NCBI RefSeq assembly: GCF_025949695.1
Contig: NZ_JAPDFL010000001.1
Span: 3,785,501 to 3,849,500, forward strand
Reading direction: 5' to 3'
DNA length: 64,000 nucleotides
DNA from: Pararhodobacter zhoushanensis
GTDB taxonomy: Bacteria; Pseudomonadota; Alphaproteobacteria; Rhodobacterales; Rhodobacteraceae
Part shown: positions 1 through 7,955 of the stretch, piece by piece
How positions within the stretch are numbered: the first letter of the stretch is position 1
How the letters are laid out: the number at the start of each line of letters is the position of its first letter
The notes under the pieces: generated by a model
Told to the model about the DNA's origin: nothing
The model's database searches: none
Seen by the model: the letters and a program-made list of their open reading frames with translations, nothing else
Translations under genes and position numbers: made by a program

Positions 1-87
1 GTCGCGATGGCGCAAGACGTTACCGGCTATGTGAACGGCGCGACCTCGGACTTCGTCTACTATCGTCTGGTCGAAAAAGCCGAATAA
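1..87 (+). CDS. C-terminal end of an unidentified protein (partial)
   Basis: The first 29 codons of the window form an open frame ending in TAA at 85-87; the last residues are YYRLVEKAE. The codon use matches the neighbouring genes and a strong hairpin terminator follows 25 bases later, so this is very likely the 3' end of a real gene that begins before the window. Only 28 residues are visible and I do not recognise the family. The terminator separates it from the next gene, so it is probably not in the same transcript. Confidence 0.55.
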   Translation, partial: VAMAQDVTGYVNGATSDFVYYRLVEKAE

Positions 88-112
88 CCCGGCCCCGCGC
101 CAACATTTTCCG

Positions 113-142
113 GGCCGCCCGCCACCCGTGCGGGCGGCCTTT
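113..142 (+). terminator. Intrinsic terminator after the partial first gene
   Basis: Perfect 10-bp arms, GGCCGCCCGC (113-122) and GCGGGCGGCC (130-139), enclose a 7-nt loop and are followed by TTT. This is a normal GC-rich rho-independent terminator with a short T tract. Confidence 0.75.
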
Positions 143-166
143 CCCGTTCCATGAATGAGGCCCCCC

Positions 167-1258
167 ATGAGCATCCACGACACCCGCCTGCGCGCTCTGC
201 GCGCCGAAATGGCCAAGACTGACACCGACCTGTGCATTCTGGGGCCGTCCAGCCACATGCTGTGGCTCACCGGCGTTGACCCGCATGGCGATGAGCGCCC
301 GGTGCTGGTGATCGTGTCGCAAGACTACGCCGGGTTCCTGATGCCCGCGCTGAATGCCGATGCCGCACGCCAAAACACCGCCCTGCCGTTCCACACCTGG
401 GGCGACGAGGTCGGCCCGGCGCAGGCGCTGAGTGACGTCCTGACCCAAGCAGGTGCAACCCGGCCTGACCTGTCGGTCGTGCTGGACGAGACGATGCGCG
501 CCGATTTCGCGCTTCTGGTGCTCGATGCGCTCGACAGCCCGCGCCGCCGGTTCACTGCAGACACCGTGGGCCGGTTGCGCGGCCACAAGGACGCCGCCGA
601 AGTCGAGGCCCTGATCGCCTCGGCCCGGCTGAACGACGATGCGGTACGCGCGGCGATGGCGCAGCTGAAAGTCGGCATGACCGAGCGGGACGTGCAGGCG
701 ATCATCCATGACTACTACAAGGCCCATGGCGCGCAGCCCGAGTTCACCATCATCGGCTTCGGCGCGAACGGGGCCTTCCCGCATCACCACACCAGCGATG
801 CCGTGCTGGAAGACAACATGGCCGTGCTGATCGACACCGGCTGCCGGATCGGCGGCTATCCGTCTGACATGACGCGCAGTTTCTGGTTCGGCACCGAGCC
901 TGACGAATACCGCACGATCCGCGCCACGGTGGACCACGCCGTCAAGGCAGCGATGGCGGCGGCGCGTCCGGGCGTCAAGGCGCGCGAGGTTGACGCCGCC
1001 GCGCGCGGCGTGATCGAGGCGGCGGGCTATGGTCCCAAATTCGTGCACCGCACCGGGCATGGCTTGGGCATCGACGTCCACGAAGGCCCGTATATCACCG
1101 CGACCAGCGAAACCGTGCTGGAAGAGGGCAACGTCTTCTCGATCGAGCCGGGCATCTATCTGGCCGGGCGCTTTGGCGTGCGGCTGGAAGAGATCGTCGT
1201 GCTGCGCAAGGACGGGCCGGAAATTCTCAGCGCCCTGCCCCGGATGCTCGACCTCTGA
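167..1258 (+). CDS. M24 family metallopeptidase (Xaa-Pro aminopeptidase/dipeptidase-like)
   Basis: A 363-residue pita-bread fold enzyme. The C-terminal catalytic domain keeps all five expected metal ligands: Asp in LIDTG (about 223), Asp in SDMTR (about 234), His in RTGHGLGID (about 298), Glu in SIEPGIY (about 327) and Glu in RLEEIVV (about 342). The N-terminal third is the creatinase-like domain. Start 167 (MSIHD) is preferred because TGAGG lies 6 nt upstream; ATG 155 would add MRPP and has no clear ribosome site. Family members cleave Xaa-Pro peptides, but creatinase and ectoine hydrolase (DoeA) share the fold, so the substrate is open. It lies next to an aminotransferase, RidA and amino-acid uptake genes, which suggests it releases an amino acid or opines-like compound for catabolism. 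Confidence 0.88.
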   Translation: MSIHDTRLRALRAEMAKTDTDLCILGPSSHMLWLTGVDPHGDERPVLVIVSQDYAGFLMPALNADAARQNTALPFHTWGDEVGPAQALSDVLTQAGATRPDLSVVLDETMRADFALLVLDALDSPRRRFTADTVGRLRGHKDAAEVEALIASARLNDDAVRAAMAQLKVGMTERDVQAIIHDYYKAHGAQPEFTIIGFGANGAFPHHHTSDAVLEDNMAVLIDTGCRIGGYPSDMTRSFWFGTEPDEYRTIRATVDHAVKAAMAAARPGVKAREVDAAARGVIEAAGYGPKFVHRTGHGLGIDVHEGPYITATSETVLEEGNVFSIEPGIYLAGRFGVRLEEIVVLRKDGPEILSALPRMLDL

Positions 1259-1266
1259 AGTCGACA

Positions 1267-1306
1267 TCTACTTTCTGTAGATTTACTCTACGGTCTGTGT
1301 AAATCT
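1267..1306. promoter_or_regulatory. Predicted operator pair, TCTAC-N5-GTAGA
   Basis: Site 1 (1267-1281) is the perfect palindrome TCTAC-TTTCT-GTAGA. Site 2 (1287-1301) is TCTAC-GGTCT-GTGTA and begins exactly 20 bp, two helical turns, downstream. A second perfect inverted repeat, AGATTTAC (1279-1286) and GTAAATCT (1299-1306), overlaps both. A related site occurs at 3653-3667 before the ABC transporter. The likely ligand is the DauR/YheO-type regulator encoded at 2887-3585; that assignment is inference. Confidence 0.5.
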
Positions 1307-1340
1307 GTCCCCCAAGACCCGCTCAGGGCAAGGGGGACAG
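1305..1340 (+). promoter_or_regulatory. Hairpin covering the ribosome site of the aminotransferase gene
   Basis: CTGTCCCCC (1305-1313) pairs perfectly with GGGGGACAG (1332-1340), and the ATG follows at 1341. The 3' arm is the only purine-rich stretch that could act as ribosome site, so folding would hide it. It could be a translational switch or could act simply as a weak terminator of the upstream gene. Confidence 0.45.
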
Positions 1341-2432
1341 ATGTTCAACGACTCAACCATCGCGGCACTGCGCCGGGATTTCCCCTATCTGGCGCAGTGT
1401 ACCTATCTCGACAGCGGCGCGACCGGGCTGGCCGCGCCCGGCACCGGTGCCGCTGCGGCGCATTTCTATGACGCGATGCAGAGCCGGGGCTTTGACGGAC
1501 GCCCCGACTGGATGGCGATGCGCACCCGGGTCGAGGGCGAGCTGGCGGCGCTGCTCGGCGTGGCGCCCGACTGGCTCGATTTCGGTTCCAGCAGCACCGA
1601 TGTTCTGAACCGTGCGATGCAGGCGGTGCCTGTTTCGCCCGGCGACAAGATAGTGCTGGCGGCGGACGAATTCCCCTCGGTGCTGGCGGTCGCGCAGGGG
1701 CTGGAAACGCGCGGCGCGGTGCTGGATCTGATCGACATTCCCGACGAGAGCGACCGCACGGCCCGGCTGATCGCCGCCCTGCCCGGCGCGCGCTATGTCG
1801 CCGTGTCGCATGTGCATTGGGAAACCGGCACGCGGGTCGATCTGGCCGCGCTGTCCACAGCCTGCCGCACGGCGGGCGCGGTGCTGGTGGTGGACGGTGT
1901 GCACGCGGTCGGCGCGGTGCCGGTCGATGCGGCGCTGGCCGATCTCTACGTCACATCGTTCTTCAAATGGACGATGGCCGGTTTCGGGCTGGGTCTGAGC
2001 GTGACGTCACCCCTGCTGCGCGCACAGATGACGCCGCAGCAGCGCGGCTATGCCAATCCCGCCCCCTCGAAACTGCTGCAACCCTCGCATGTGAACTACC
2101 CCGGTCTTGCAGCACTTGAAGCCGCGCTGAAGTATCTGGCGGAGCTCGGGTGGGAAGCGATCTTTGAGCGGGTAGCACTGCTGCAATGCAGGCTGGCGGA
2201 TCAGCTGCGCGCCGCCGGTTTCGACGTGGTCACCCCCCGCGACGCCGCAGCCGGGCTGGTCTCGGTCACGGTGCCCGACCCGGAACGCTGGGCCGCCGAT
2301 CTTGCCAAACGCGGCGTCAAGCTCAGCGCGCGCGGCGCGGTGCTGCGGATCGCGCCGCATATCTACAATACCCAAGCCGATCTCGACGCCTGTTGTGCGG
2401 CCATGATCGCCATCGCAGGACATCAGCCATGA
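1341..2432 (+). CDS. Class V aminotransferase (PLP-dependent)
   Basis: A 363-residue fold-type I PLP enzyme of the cysteine desulfurase/isopenicillin-N epimerase group. The N-terminus has the family opening YLDSGATGLAAPG. The PLP-binding aspartate is in VVDGVHAVGA, and the Schiff-base lysine is in TSFFKWTMAG (about K209). The C-terminal small domain ends LRIAPHIYNTQADLDACC, the usual arginine-containing carboxylate clamp region. Its stop overlaps the RidA start by 4 nt, so the two are translationally coupled. RidA clears the enamine/imine by-products typical of PLP enzymes, which supports an amino-acid deamination or racemisation role. The exact substrate cannot be read from the sequence. Confidence 0.85.
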   Translation: MFNDSTIAALRRDFPYLAQCTYLDSGATGLAAPGTGAAAAHFYDAMQSRGFDGRPDWMAMRTRVEGELAALLGVAPDWLDFGSSSTDVLNRAMQAVPVSPGDKIVLAADEFPSVLAVAQGLETRGAVLDLIDIPDESDRTARLIAALPGARYVAVSHVHWETGTRVDLAALSTACRTAGAVLVVDGVHAVGAVPVDAALADLYVTSFFKWTMAGFGLGLSVTSPLLRAQMTPQQRGYANPAPSKLLQPSHVNYPGLAALEAALKYLAELGWEAIFERVALLQCRLADQLRAAGFDVVTPRDAAAGLVSVTVPDPERWAADLAKRGVKLSARGAVLRIAPHIYNTQADLDACCAAMIAIAGHQP

Positions 2433-2890
2433 CCCCTGAACAGACACTCGCCTCGCTGGGTCTGACCTTGCCTGTGGCACAGGGACCGCTGGCCGCCTAT
2501 GTCCCGGCGCGGGTGCACAACGGGTTGCTGTACCTGTCCGGCCAAGGCCCGATCAAGGACGGCGCACCCACGATCACCGGGCGGCTGGGCGATGACGTGA
2601 CGCTGGAACAGGGGATCGAAGCGGCGCGCCTGACCGCCCTGAACGCGCTGGCGGCGATCAAGGCCGAGATCGGCGATCTGTCGCGCATCGAGGCGGTGCT
2701 CAACCTGACCGGCTATGTCGCCTCGGCCCCCGGTTTCTTCAGCCAGCATCTGGTGATCAACGGCGCCTCAGAGCTGCTGGTCGCCCTTCTGGGCGACGCC
2801 GGACGCCACGCCCGCGCTGCGGTCGCCACCCCCGCATTACCGATGAACTTGCCCGTGGAAGTGTCTATGATCGTGGCGGTGACCCCATGA
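2429..2890 (+). CDS. RidA/YjgF family enamine/imine deaminase
   Basis: A 153-residue RidA-family protein. Visible marks are LYLSGQGP near residue 35 and the C-terminal block ARAAVATPALPMNLPVEVSMI, where the Arg sits at the position of the catalytic Arg of RidA and the strand ends the trimer interface. The N-terminal TPEQTLASLGLTLP is typical of the longer YjgF-like subgroup. The ATG at 2429 overlaps the aminotransferase stop (ATGA), and its own stop overlaps the next gene in the same way. The family hydrolyses reactive 2-aminoacrylate-type imines from PLP enzymes; here it probably serves the adjoining aminotransferase. Confidence 0.9.
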   Translation: MTPEQTLASLGLTLPVAQGPLAAYVPARVHNGLLYLSGQGPIKDGAPTITGRLGDDVTLEQGIEAARLTALNALAAIKAEIGDLSRIEAVLNLTGYVASAPGFFSQHLVINGASELLVALLGDAGRHARAAVATPALPMNLPVEVSMIVAVTP

Positions 2891-3585
2891 CCCTGCAACA
2901 AAGGCCCGGCCCCGTGCTTGTACCCTCGACCCCGCGTGAATGCGCCCTTGTCCTGTCGACCCTGAAATGGGTGGTCAACCACACCGGCACCCTGCTTGGC
3001 CCCGATCTGGAGCTGGTGCTGCATGATCTGTCGCATCCGGACAGCTCGGTCGTCGCCATCGCCAATGGCCGGATCAGCGGCCGTGGCGTTGGCAGTGCGA
3101 TCTTTTCAGGGCCGTTCGACGACAAGGGGCTGAAAGCGCTGATCGAGAATGGCGACGCGAATGAGGCCTGCACCGTCGTCGCCGATTACCGCACCCGCCT
3201 GCCCGACGGGCGCGAGCTGGACTCGCTCAGCCTGATGTTCCGCAATCAGGATGGCCGCGCCTTTGCCGCCCTTTGTGCCAACGCCGACCGCAGCCGGCTG
3301 CTGCAATTGCGCGGACTGATCGAAGGGTTGTTCGCCCCGATAGACGAACCCGCCCCCAAGCCCGATGAAAGCCCCTCGGTCGATGCAATGGTGCACAGCA
3401 TCATCGAAGAGAGCATCGCCAGTGTTGCCGCCACCACCGGCGCGCTGACCAAGGATGAGCGTACACAGGCCGTGCGGCTGATGAACGATCGCGGGCTGTT
3501 TCTGGTGCGCTCCAGTGTCGAAATGGCGGCCGAGCGGTTGGGGGTCACCCGGCACACGATCTACAATTATCTCGACAAAGGGTGA
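2887..3585 (+). CDS. DauR/YheO-type transcriptional regulator (PAS-like + HTH)
   Basis: A 232-residue protein. Residues about 15-125 match the YheO-like PAS domain, with LELVLHDLSHPDSSVVAIANG as the hallmark (an 'effector-sensing' module). Residues about 165-230 are the HTH_22 domain, ending VRSSVEMAAERLGVTRHTIYNYL. DauR of Pseudomonas, which controls D-arginine catabolism, has this architecture. It is coupled to RidA by an ATGA overlap and lies directly before an amino-acid ABC transporter. The TCTAC-N5-GTAGA sites at 1267-1301 and 3653-3667 flank this gene and are candidates for its operator. The effector is unknown; an amino acid is likely. Confidence 0.85.
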   Translation: MTLQQRPGPVLVPSTPRECALVLSTLKWVVNHTGTLLGPDLELVLHDLSHPDSSVVAIANGRISGRGVGSAIFSGPFDDKGLKALIENGDANEACTVVADYRTRLPDGRELDSLSLMFRNQDGRAFAALCANADRSRLLQLRGLIEGLFAPIDEPAPKPDESPSVDAMVHSIIEESIASVAATTGALTKDERTQAVRLMNDRGLFLVRSSVEMAAERLGVTRHTIYNYLDKG

Positions 3586-3652
3586 ATTTACCCGGCCGCC
3601 TTGGTCTGTTTGTTGAATTTTTGTTGACGGATGTGAAATTCCATGTGAACTT

Positions 3653-3667
3653 TCGACAAAATGTAGA
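3653..3667. promoter_or_regulatory. Third TCTAC-N5-GTAGA-like operator, before the ABC transporter
   Basis: Read on the minus strand this is TCTAC-ATTTT-GTCGA, matching the palindrome at 1267-1281 in nine of ten arm positions. It lies in an AT-rich gap (3586-3744) about 80 bp before aapJ. The same gap holds a direct repeat ATGTGAA (3631-3637, 3643-3649) and a TTGACG box at 3624. No convincing -10 box could be assigned. Confidence 0.45.
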
Positions 3668-3744
3668 AACTTGACGAAACGACCAACACGCCCTCAACCA
3701 CGGCCCCCGCCGCGCTGAAGGCATCATCCGGGAGGGATCACTCA

Positions 3745-4782
3745 ATGACAGTTACCACCACCTACCACCGCGCCGGGATCTATGGCCTTGCCGGGGCAGC
3801 ACTTCTGGCGTCGCTCAGCACCGCCGCTGCGCAAGAAAGCTCGCCCACGCTGGACGCCGTCCGCGAACGCGGCGAGCTTGCCTGCGGCGTGATCGGCAGC
3901 AGCTTTGGCTTCTCGCTGCCGGACTCGCAGGGCGTGATGCAGGGCATGGACGCGGACTCGTGCCGCGCTGTCGCCGCTGCCGTTCTGGGCGACGCCAATG
4001 CCGTGCGCTGGGTGCCGCTGGTGCCTTCGCAGCGCCTGACCGCGCTGCAGACCGGCGAAGTCGATCTGCTGTTCGCGCAGCTGACCTGGACCATGTCGCG
4101 TGAGACGGACTCGGGCGTGCAGATGACTTCGGTCAACTATTTCGACGGCACCGGCTTTCTGGTTCCGACCGCGCTGGGTGTCAGCTCGGCCATGGAACTG
4201 GACGGCGCGAATGTCTGCTCGATCCAGGGGCCGGGCGAGGTGACGGCGCGCGATTTCTTCTCGTCCAACGGGATGGAGTTCACCCCGGTGCTCTTCGCCG
4301 AAGGTCAGGAACTGCGCGCGGCCTTCCTTGCCGGTCGCTGCGACGTTTACATGATCGACCAGTCGGCACTGATCAGCTTCCGCGCCTCGCTGGGTGAGAA
4401 CAGCGCCAACTACGTCGTGCTGCCCGAGATCATCAGCGACGAGCCGCTGAGCGGCGCGGTGCGCAAGGGCGATCCGGTCTGGTATGACATCGCGCGCTAC
4501 GCCCACATCGCCATGGTGAACGCCGAGGCGCTGGGGATCACGTCGGAAAACGTCGACAGCTTTGACGACTCGGCCAGCCCGGCCATCCGCCGTTTCCTGG
4601 GGCTGGACGGCACGCTGGGTCAGGCACTGGGGCTGGAACCCAACTGGGCGCATGACATCGTCGCGCAGGTCGGCAACTATGGCGAGATGTGGGAACGCAG
4701 CTTTGGCCAGTCGGGTGCAGACCGGGGCGCGAACCGTCTGGCGCGCGACGGCGGGCAGCAATACCCCTACCCGATGCGCTGA
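3745..4782 (+). CDS. aapJ: Amino-acid ABC transporter, periplasmic binding protein (AapJ-like)
   Basis: A 345-residue family 3 solute-binding protein. A Sec signal peptide covers about residues 1-29 and ends STAAAQ. Mature features follow the AapJ/BztA pattern: LDAVRERGELACGV, the MQGMDADSCRAVAAAVLGD block, and QTGEVDLLFAQLTWTMSRE. Near the C-terminus, AIRRFLGLDGTLGQALGLEPNWAHDIVAQVGNYGEMWERS is characteristic of this subgroup. GGGAGGGATCA precedes the ATG. It heads a four-gene transporter operon. The AapJQMP/BztABCD systems import a broad set of polar L-amino acids; specificity here is not known. Position after the aminotransferase cluster suggests it imports that pathway's substrate. Confidence 0.9.
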   Translation: MTVTTTYHRAGIYGLAGAALLASLSTAAAQESSPTLDAVRERGELACGVIGSSFGFSLPDSQGVMQGMDADSCRAVAAAVLGDANAVRWVPLVPSQRLTALQTGEVDLLFAQLTWTMSRETDSGVQMTSVNYFDGTGFLVPTALGVSSAMELDGANVCSIQGPGEVTARDFFSSNGMEFTPVLFAEGQELRAAFLAGRCDVYMIDQSALISFRASLGENSANYVVLPEIISDEPLSGAVRKGDPVWYDIARYAHIAMVNAEALGITSENVDSFDDSASPAIRRFLGLDGTLGQALGLEPNWAHDIVAQVGNYGEMWERSFGQSGADRGANRLARDGGQQYPYPMR

Positions 4783-4794
4783 GCGGAACAGGAC

Positions 4795-5925
4795 ATGACG
4801 CAGTCCCGATCCCCCAGCAAGCTTCGTGTAGCAAGCGCGCAAGCGGTTGTTTTCGCGGCGGTCGGGCTGCTCTTGTTCTGGCTCTTTGCCATCACGGGCG
4901 CCGAATTGCGCGCCCGTGGTATCGAAACCGGCTTTGGCTTTCTGTTTGAACCGGCGCGCACGGCCATCGCCAACGCGCCGTTTACCTTTACCCCCGGCGT
5001 CAACAGCAACGCGCTGGCGCTGCTGGCCGGGGGGCTGAACACCCTCAAGATTTCCGCGTTGGTGATCGTGCTGGCGACGCTGCTGGGCCTTGGCCTCGGG
5101 CTGGGTCGGCTGTCGCGCAACCGGCTCTTACGCGGCGTGTGTCTGGGCTATATCGAGCTGGTGCGCAACGTGCCGGTGCTGATCCATATTTCGCTGTGCT
5201 ACGCCGTCGCCCTGTCGCTGCCCGGCCCGCGTGAGACCGAGCCGTTCCTGGGCGCGCTGATCACCAACAGGGGCTTCTTTCTGCCCTATCCTGCGCCCGA
5301 TATGCTCTGGCTCGGCTCGGCCCTGACCGGATTGCTGGCTGCGCTGGCGGTCGCCCGCTGGCGGCGACATGGCGGGCGCTGGCATCCGGGCGCGTTGGTC
5401 TTCGTGCTGCTGACGCTGGCGGCGATGGCCCTGCCGTGGCTGGTGCTGGGCCGCGCGCCGGACATGGTGACGCCCGCCGTCGCCGGGTTCCGCGTCAATG
5501 GCGGCTGGTCACTGTCGCCCGAACTGATCGCAATTGTCGCCGCGCTGACGCTCTACACCGCGACCTTTCTGGGCGAGATCATCCGGGGCGCTATCCAGTC
5601 CGTCCCACGCGGCCAGTGGGAAGCGACCGAGGCGCTGGCCCTGCCCCTGCGCACCGTGCGCCGTTCGGTGATCTATCCGCAGGCGATCCGCGTCGCGCTG
5701 CCCGCGCTGTCGAACGAATATATCGGCGTGATCAAGAACAGCTCTCTGGCGGTGGTGATCGGCTATCAGGAGATCGTCGGCATCGGCAACACGGTGCTGT
5801 TTGACACGGGCCAAGCGGTTGAGGTGATGGCGGTGCTGGCCGCGTTCTTTGTCGCGGTCTCGCTGGCCTTCAGCGCGCTGATGAACTTCCTCAACACCCG
5901 CACCGCCTGGGCGACCCGCACATGA
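4795..5925 (+). CDS. aapQ: Amino-acid ABC transporter permease (AapQ-like)
   Basis: A 376-residue inner-membrane permease of the HisM/AapQ type, longer than the usual 220-residue polar amino-acid permeases because of the inserted segment between the first and later transmembrane helices, as in AapQ and BztB. The EAA-type loop EATEALALPLRTVRRSVIYPQ lies near the C-terminus, followed by NEYIGVIKNSSLA, the usual contact region for the ATPase. It starts 12 nt after aapJ and overlaps aapM by 4 nt. Confidence 0.9.
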   Translation: MTQSRSPSKLRVASAQAVVFAAVGLLLFWLFAITGAELRARGIETGFGFLFEPARTAIANAPFTFTPGVNSNALALLAGGLNTLKISALVIVLATLLGLGLGLGRLSRNRLLRGVCLGYIELVRNVPVLIHISLCYAVALSLPGPRETEPFLGALITNRGFFLPYPAPDMLWLGSALTGLLAALAVARWRRHGGRWHPGALVFVLLTLAAMALPWLVLGRAPDMVTPAVAGFRVNGGWSLSPELIAIVAALTLYTATFLGEIIRGAIQSVPRGQWEATEALALPLRTVRRSVIYPQAIRVALPALSNEYIGVIKNSSLAVVIGYQEIVGIGNTVLFDTGQAVEVMAVLAAFFVAVSLAFSALMNFLNTRTAWATRT

Positions 5926-7046
5926 CCCGCTTCCTTGCCCCCACCATCGCCGCCCCCCGCCCTGCCCCGCAGGACCCGCGCCAATGGCACGACCGGCTGC
6001 GTGAGGATCTGTTCTATTCCCCCGGTGCGACGCTGGCGACGCTGGCCATGCTGGCGCTGCTCGTCTTCGCGGGCTGGCACCTGCTGAACTGGGCGCTGTT
6101 GGACGCGGTCTTCACCGGCACCGCCGAGCTGTCCCCCAGTGACGCCTGCCGCGCGCCCGGCGTGACCGGCGCGTGCTGGGCGGTGATCGGCGACAAGCTG
6201 CGGCTGATCCTGTTTGGCGTCTATCCCTATGCCGAGCAATGGCGGCCTGCCGTGGCCTGCGTGCTGATGATCGCGCTCTACATCCTGTCGGTGCAGCGCC
6301 GGCTGTGGCGGCCGTCGCTGGCGCTGATCTGGGTGGTTTTTCTGGGGGCCGTCATCGTGCTGATGCGCGGTGGCGTGTTCGGCCTGTCCCCGGTCACCGA
6401 TGACCAATGGGGCGGCCTGCCGGTGACGCTGATCCTGTCCACGCTGGGGCTGGGCATGGCCTTTCCGGTGGCGATCCTGCTGGCGCTGGCACGGCAACAG
6501 CGCAAACTGCCGATGCTGCAGGCGGCCTCGGTCGGGCTGATCGAATTCGCCCGCGGCGTGCCGCTGCTGGTGGTGCTGTTCATGGCCAGCGTGATGATGC
6601 CGCTGTTTCTGCCCGCCGATTGGCAGATCTCGAAACTGCTGCGCGTGCTGATCGCCTTTACCCTGTTCGGTGCGGCCTATCTGGCCGAGGTCATTCGCGG
6701 CGGGCTGCAAGCCATCCCGGCAGGCCAGTACGAGGCCGCCGCCGCGCTGTCGCTCACCTACGCCCAGACCATGCGCGACGTGATCCTGCCGCAAGCCCTG
6801 CGGATGGTCATTCCCGGCATCGTCAACATCTTCATCGGCTTCTTCAAGGCGACCTCGATCGTCGTGGTTGTCGGCATCTTCGACCTGATGACAGCGGCCA
6901 AACGGGCGGTGTCTGATCCGCTGTGGCAGAACGCCGGGATCGAAGTCTATCTCTTTGCCGCGCTGATCTATTTCGTCTTTTGCTTCTCGCTGTCGCGCTA
7001 CAGCGCCCGGCTTGAGCGTGACCTCGCGCGCGGCGCGACCCTCTGA
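5922..7046 (+). CDS. aapM: Amino-acid ABC transporter permease (AapM-like)
   Basis: A 374-residue partner permease. It has the long N-terminal hydrophobic region typical of AapM/BztC and the coupling loop [22 protein letters not shown], followed by [13 protein letters not shown]. The start overlaps the aapQ stop (ATGA). Together with AapQ it forms the heterodimeric channel for the polar amino-acid system. Confidence 0.9.
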   Translation: MTRFLAPTIAAPRPAPQDPRQWHDRLREDLFYSPGATLATLAMLALLVFAGWHLLNWALLDAVFTGTAELSPSDACRAPGVTGACWAVIGDKLRLILFGVYPYAEQWRPAVACVLMIALYILSVQRRLWRPSLALIWVVFLGAVIVLMRGGVFGLSPVTDDQWGGLPVTLILSTLGLGMAFPVAILLALARQQRKLPMLQAASVGLIEFARGVPLLVVLFMASVMMPLFLPADWQISKLLRVLIAFTLFGAAYLAEVIRGGLQAIPAGQYEAAAALSLTYAQTMRDVILPQALRMVIPGIVNIFIGFFKATSIVVVVGIFDLMTAAKRAVSDPLWQNAGIEVYLFAALIYFVFCFSLSRYSARLERDLARGATL

Positions 7047-7062
7047 ACAAGGCCTCTCGCCC

Positions 7063-7800
7063 ATGACGCAACCGCTGCTGACCATCACCGGGCTGAACAA
7101 ATGGTTCGGCGAATATCACGCCCTGCGCGACGTCGATCTGAGCGTGGCCAGTGGCGAGCGGATCGTGGTCTGCGGGCCGTCCGGCTCGGGCAAATCGACG
7201 CTGATCCGCTGCATCAACCGCATCGAGCAGTTCGAGCAGGGGTCGATTGTGCTCGACGGTGTGACCGAGAAAGGCGCGCGCCAGACCGAGTCGATCCGCA
7301 GACAGGTCGGCATGGTGTTCCAGCATTTCAACCTGTTCCCGCATATGAGCGTGCTGGACAATTGCACCCTTGCCCCGATGCGCAGCCTCAAACAGCCCCG
7401 CGCGCAGGCCGAATCCTATGCCCGCGAACTGCTGGACCGCGTGCGCATCGCCGATCAGGCCGACAAGCTGCCCGGCCAGTTGTCAGGCGGCCAGCAACAA
7501 CGCGTCGCCATCGCGCGCGCGCTGTGCATGAAACCCCGGCTGATGCTGTTTGACGAACCCACCTCGGCGCTGGACCCCGAGATGGTGCAAGAGGTGCTCG
7601 ACACCATGGTCGGTCTGGCCGAGGACGGCATGACCATGATCTGCGTCACGCATGAGATGGGCTTTGCCCGGCAGGTCGCCGACCGCGTGGTGTTCATGGA
7701 TCGCGGCCAGATCCTTGAGGTCGCCCCGCCCGCCGCCTTCTTCGACCACCCCGAACACGAGCGCAGCCGCGAGTTTCTGGGCAAGCTGCTGCACCACTAA
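7063..7800 (+). CDS. aapP: Amino-acid ABC transporter ATP-binding protein (AapP-like)
   Basis: A 245-residue ATPase. Walker [11 protein letters not shown]-loop [10 protein letters not shown], signature [13 protein letters not shown], Walker [14 protein letters not shown] and H-loop CVTHEMGFA are all intact. The start MTQPLL at 7063 gives the usual family length; a frame open upstream to 7012 would overlap aapM and adds a non-family tail. It ends the transporter operon; a hairpin follows at 7825-7845. Confidence 0.92.
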   Translation: MTQPLLTITGLNKWFGEYHALRDVDLSVASGERIVVCGPSGSGKSTLIRCINRIEQFEQGSIVLDGVTEKGARQTESIRRQVGMVFQHFNLFPHMSVLDNCTLAPMRSLKQPRAQAESYARELLDRVRIADQADKLPGQLSGGQQQRVAIARALCMKPRLMLFDEPTSALDPEMVQEVLDTMVGLAEDGMTMICVTHEMGFARQVADRVVFMDRGQILEVAPPAAFFDHPEHERSREFLGKLLHH

Positions 7801-7824
7801 GCCCTCCTCCCGTCACGACGTTAC

Positions 7825-7845
7825 CCTGCTGCGCGACGCAGCGGG
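7825..7845 (+). terminator. Terminator-like hairpin after aapP
   Basis: CCTGCTGCG (7825-7833) pairs with CGCAGCGGG (7837-7845) with one G-U pair and a CGA loop. No T tract follows, so termination strength is uncertain. Confidence 0.4.
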
Positions 7846-7870
7846 TCGCGCCCGCCTGTCACGTCGGTGC

Positions 7871-7926
7871 TTGACACCGGCGTGGCGTCGGTCAAATATT
7901 TCGTATTATTGGACGCCATTCCAATA
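7871..7926 (+). promoter_or_regulatory. Promoter with overlapping palindromic operator for the acyl-CoA synthetase gene
   Basis: TTGACA (7871-7876) and AAATAT (7894-7899) with a 17-bp spacer form a plausible sigma-70 promoter. Just downstream, TATTGGA-N6-TCCAATA (7907-7926) is a perfect 7-bp inverted repeat around the expected start of transcription. Two IclR-type regulators are encoded at the far end of the gene, and operators of that family are short palindromes of this kind, so they are the best candidates to bind here. Confidence 0.6.
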
Positions 7927-7955
7927 TGCGGAACACTTGAGCGGGGAGGCTCGAC

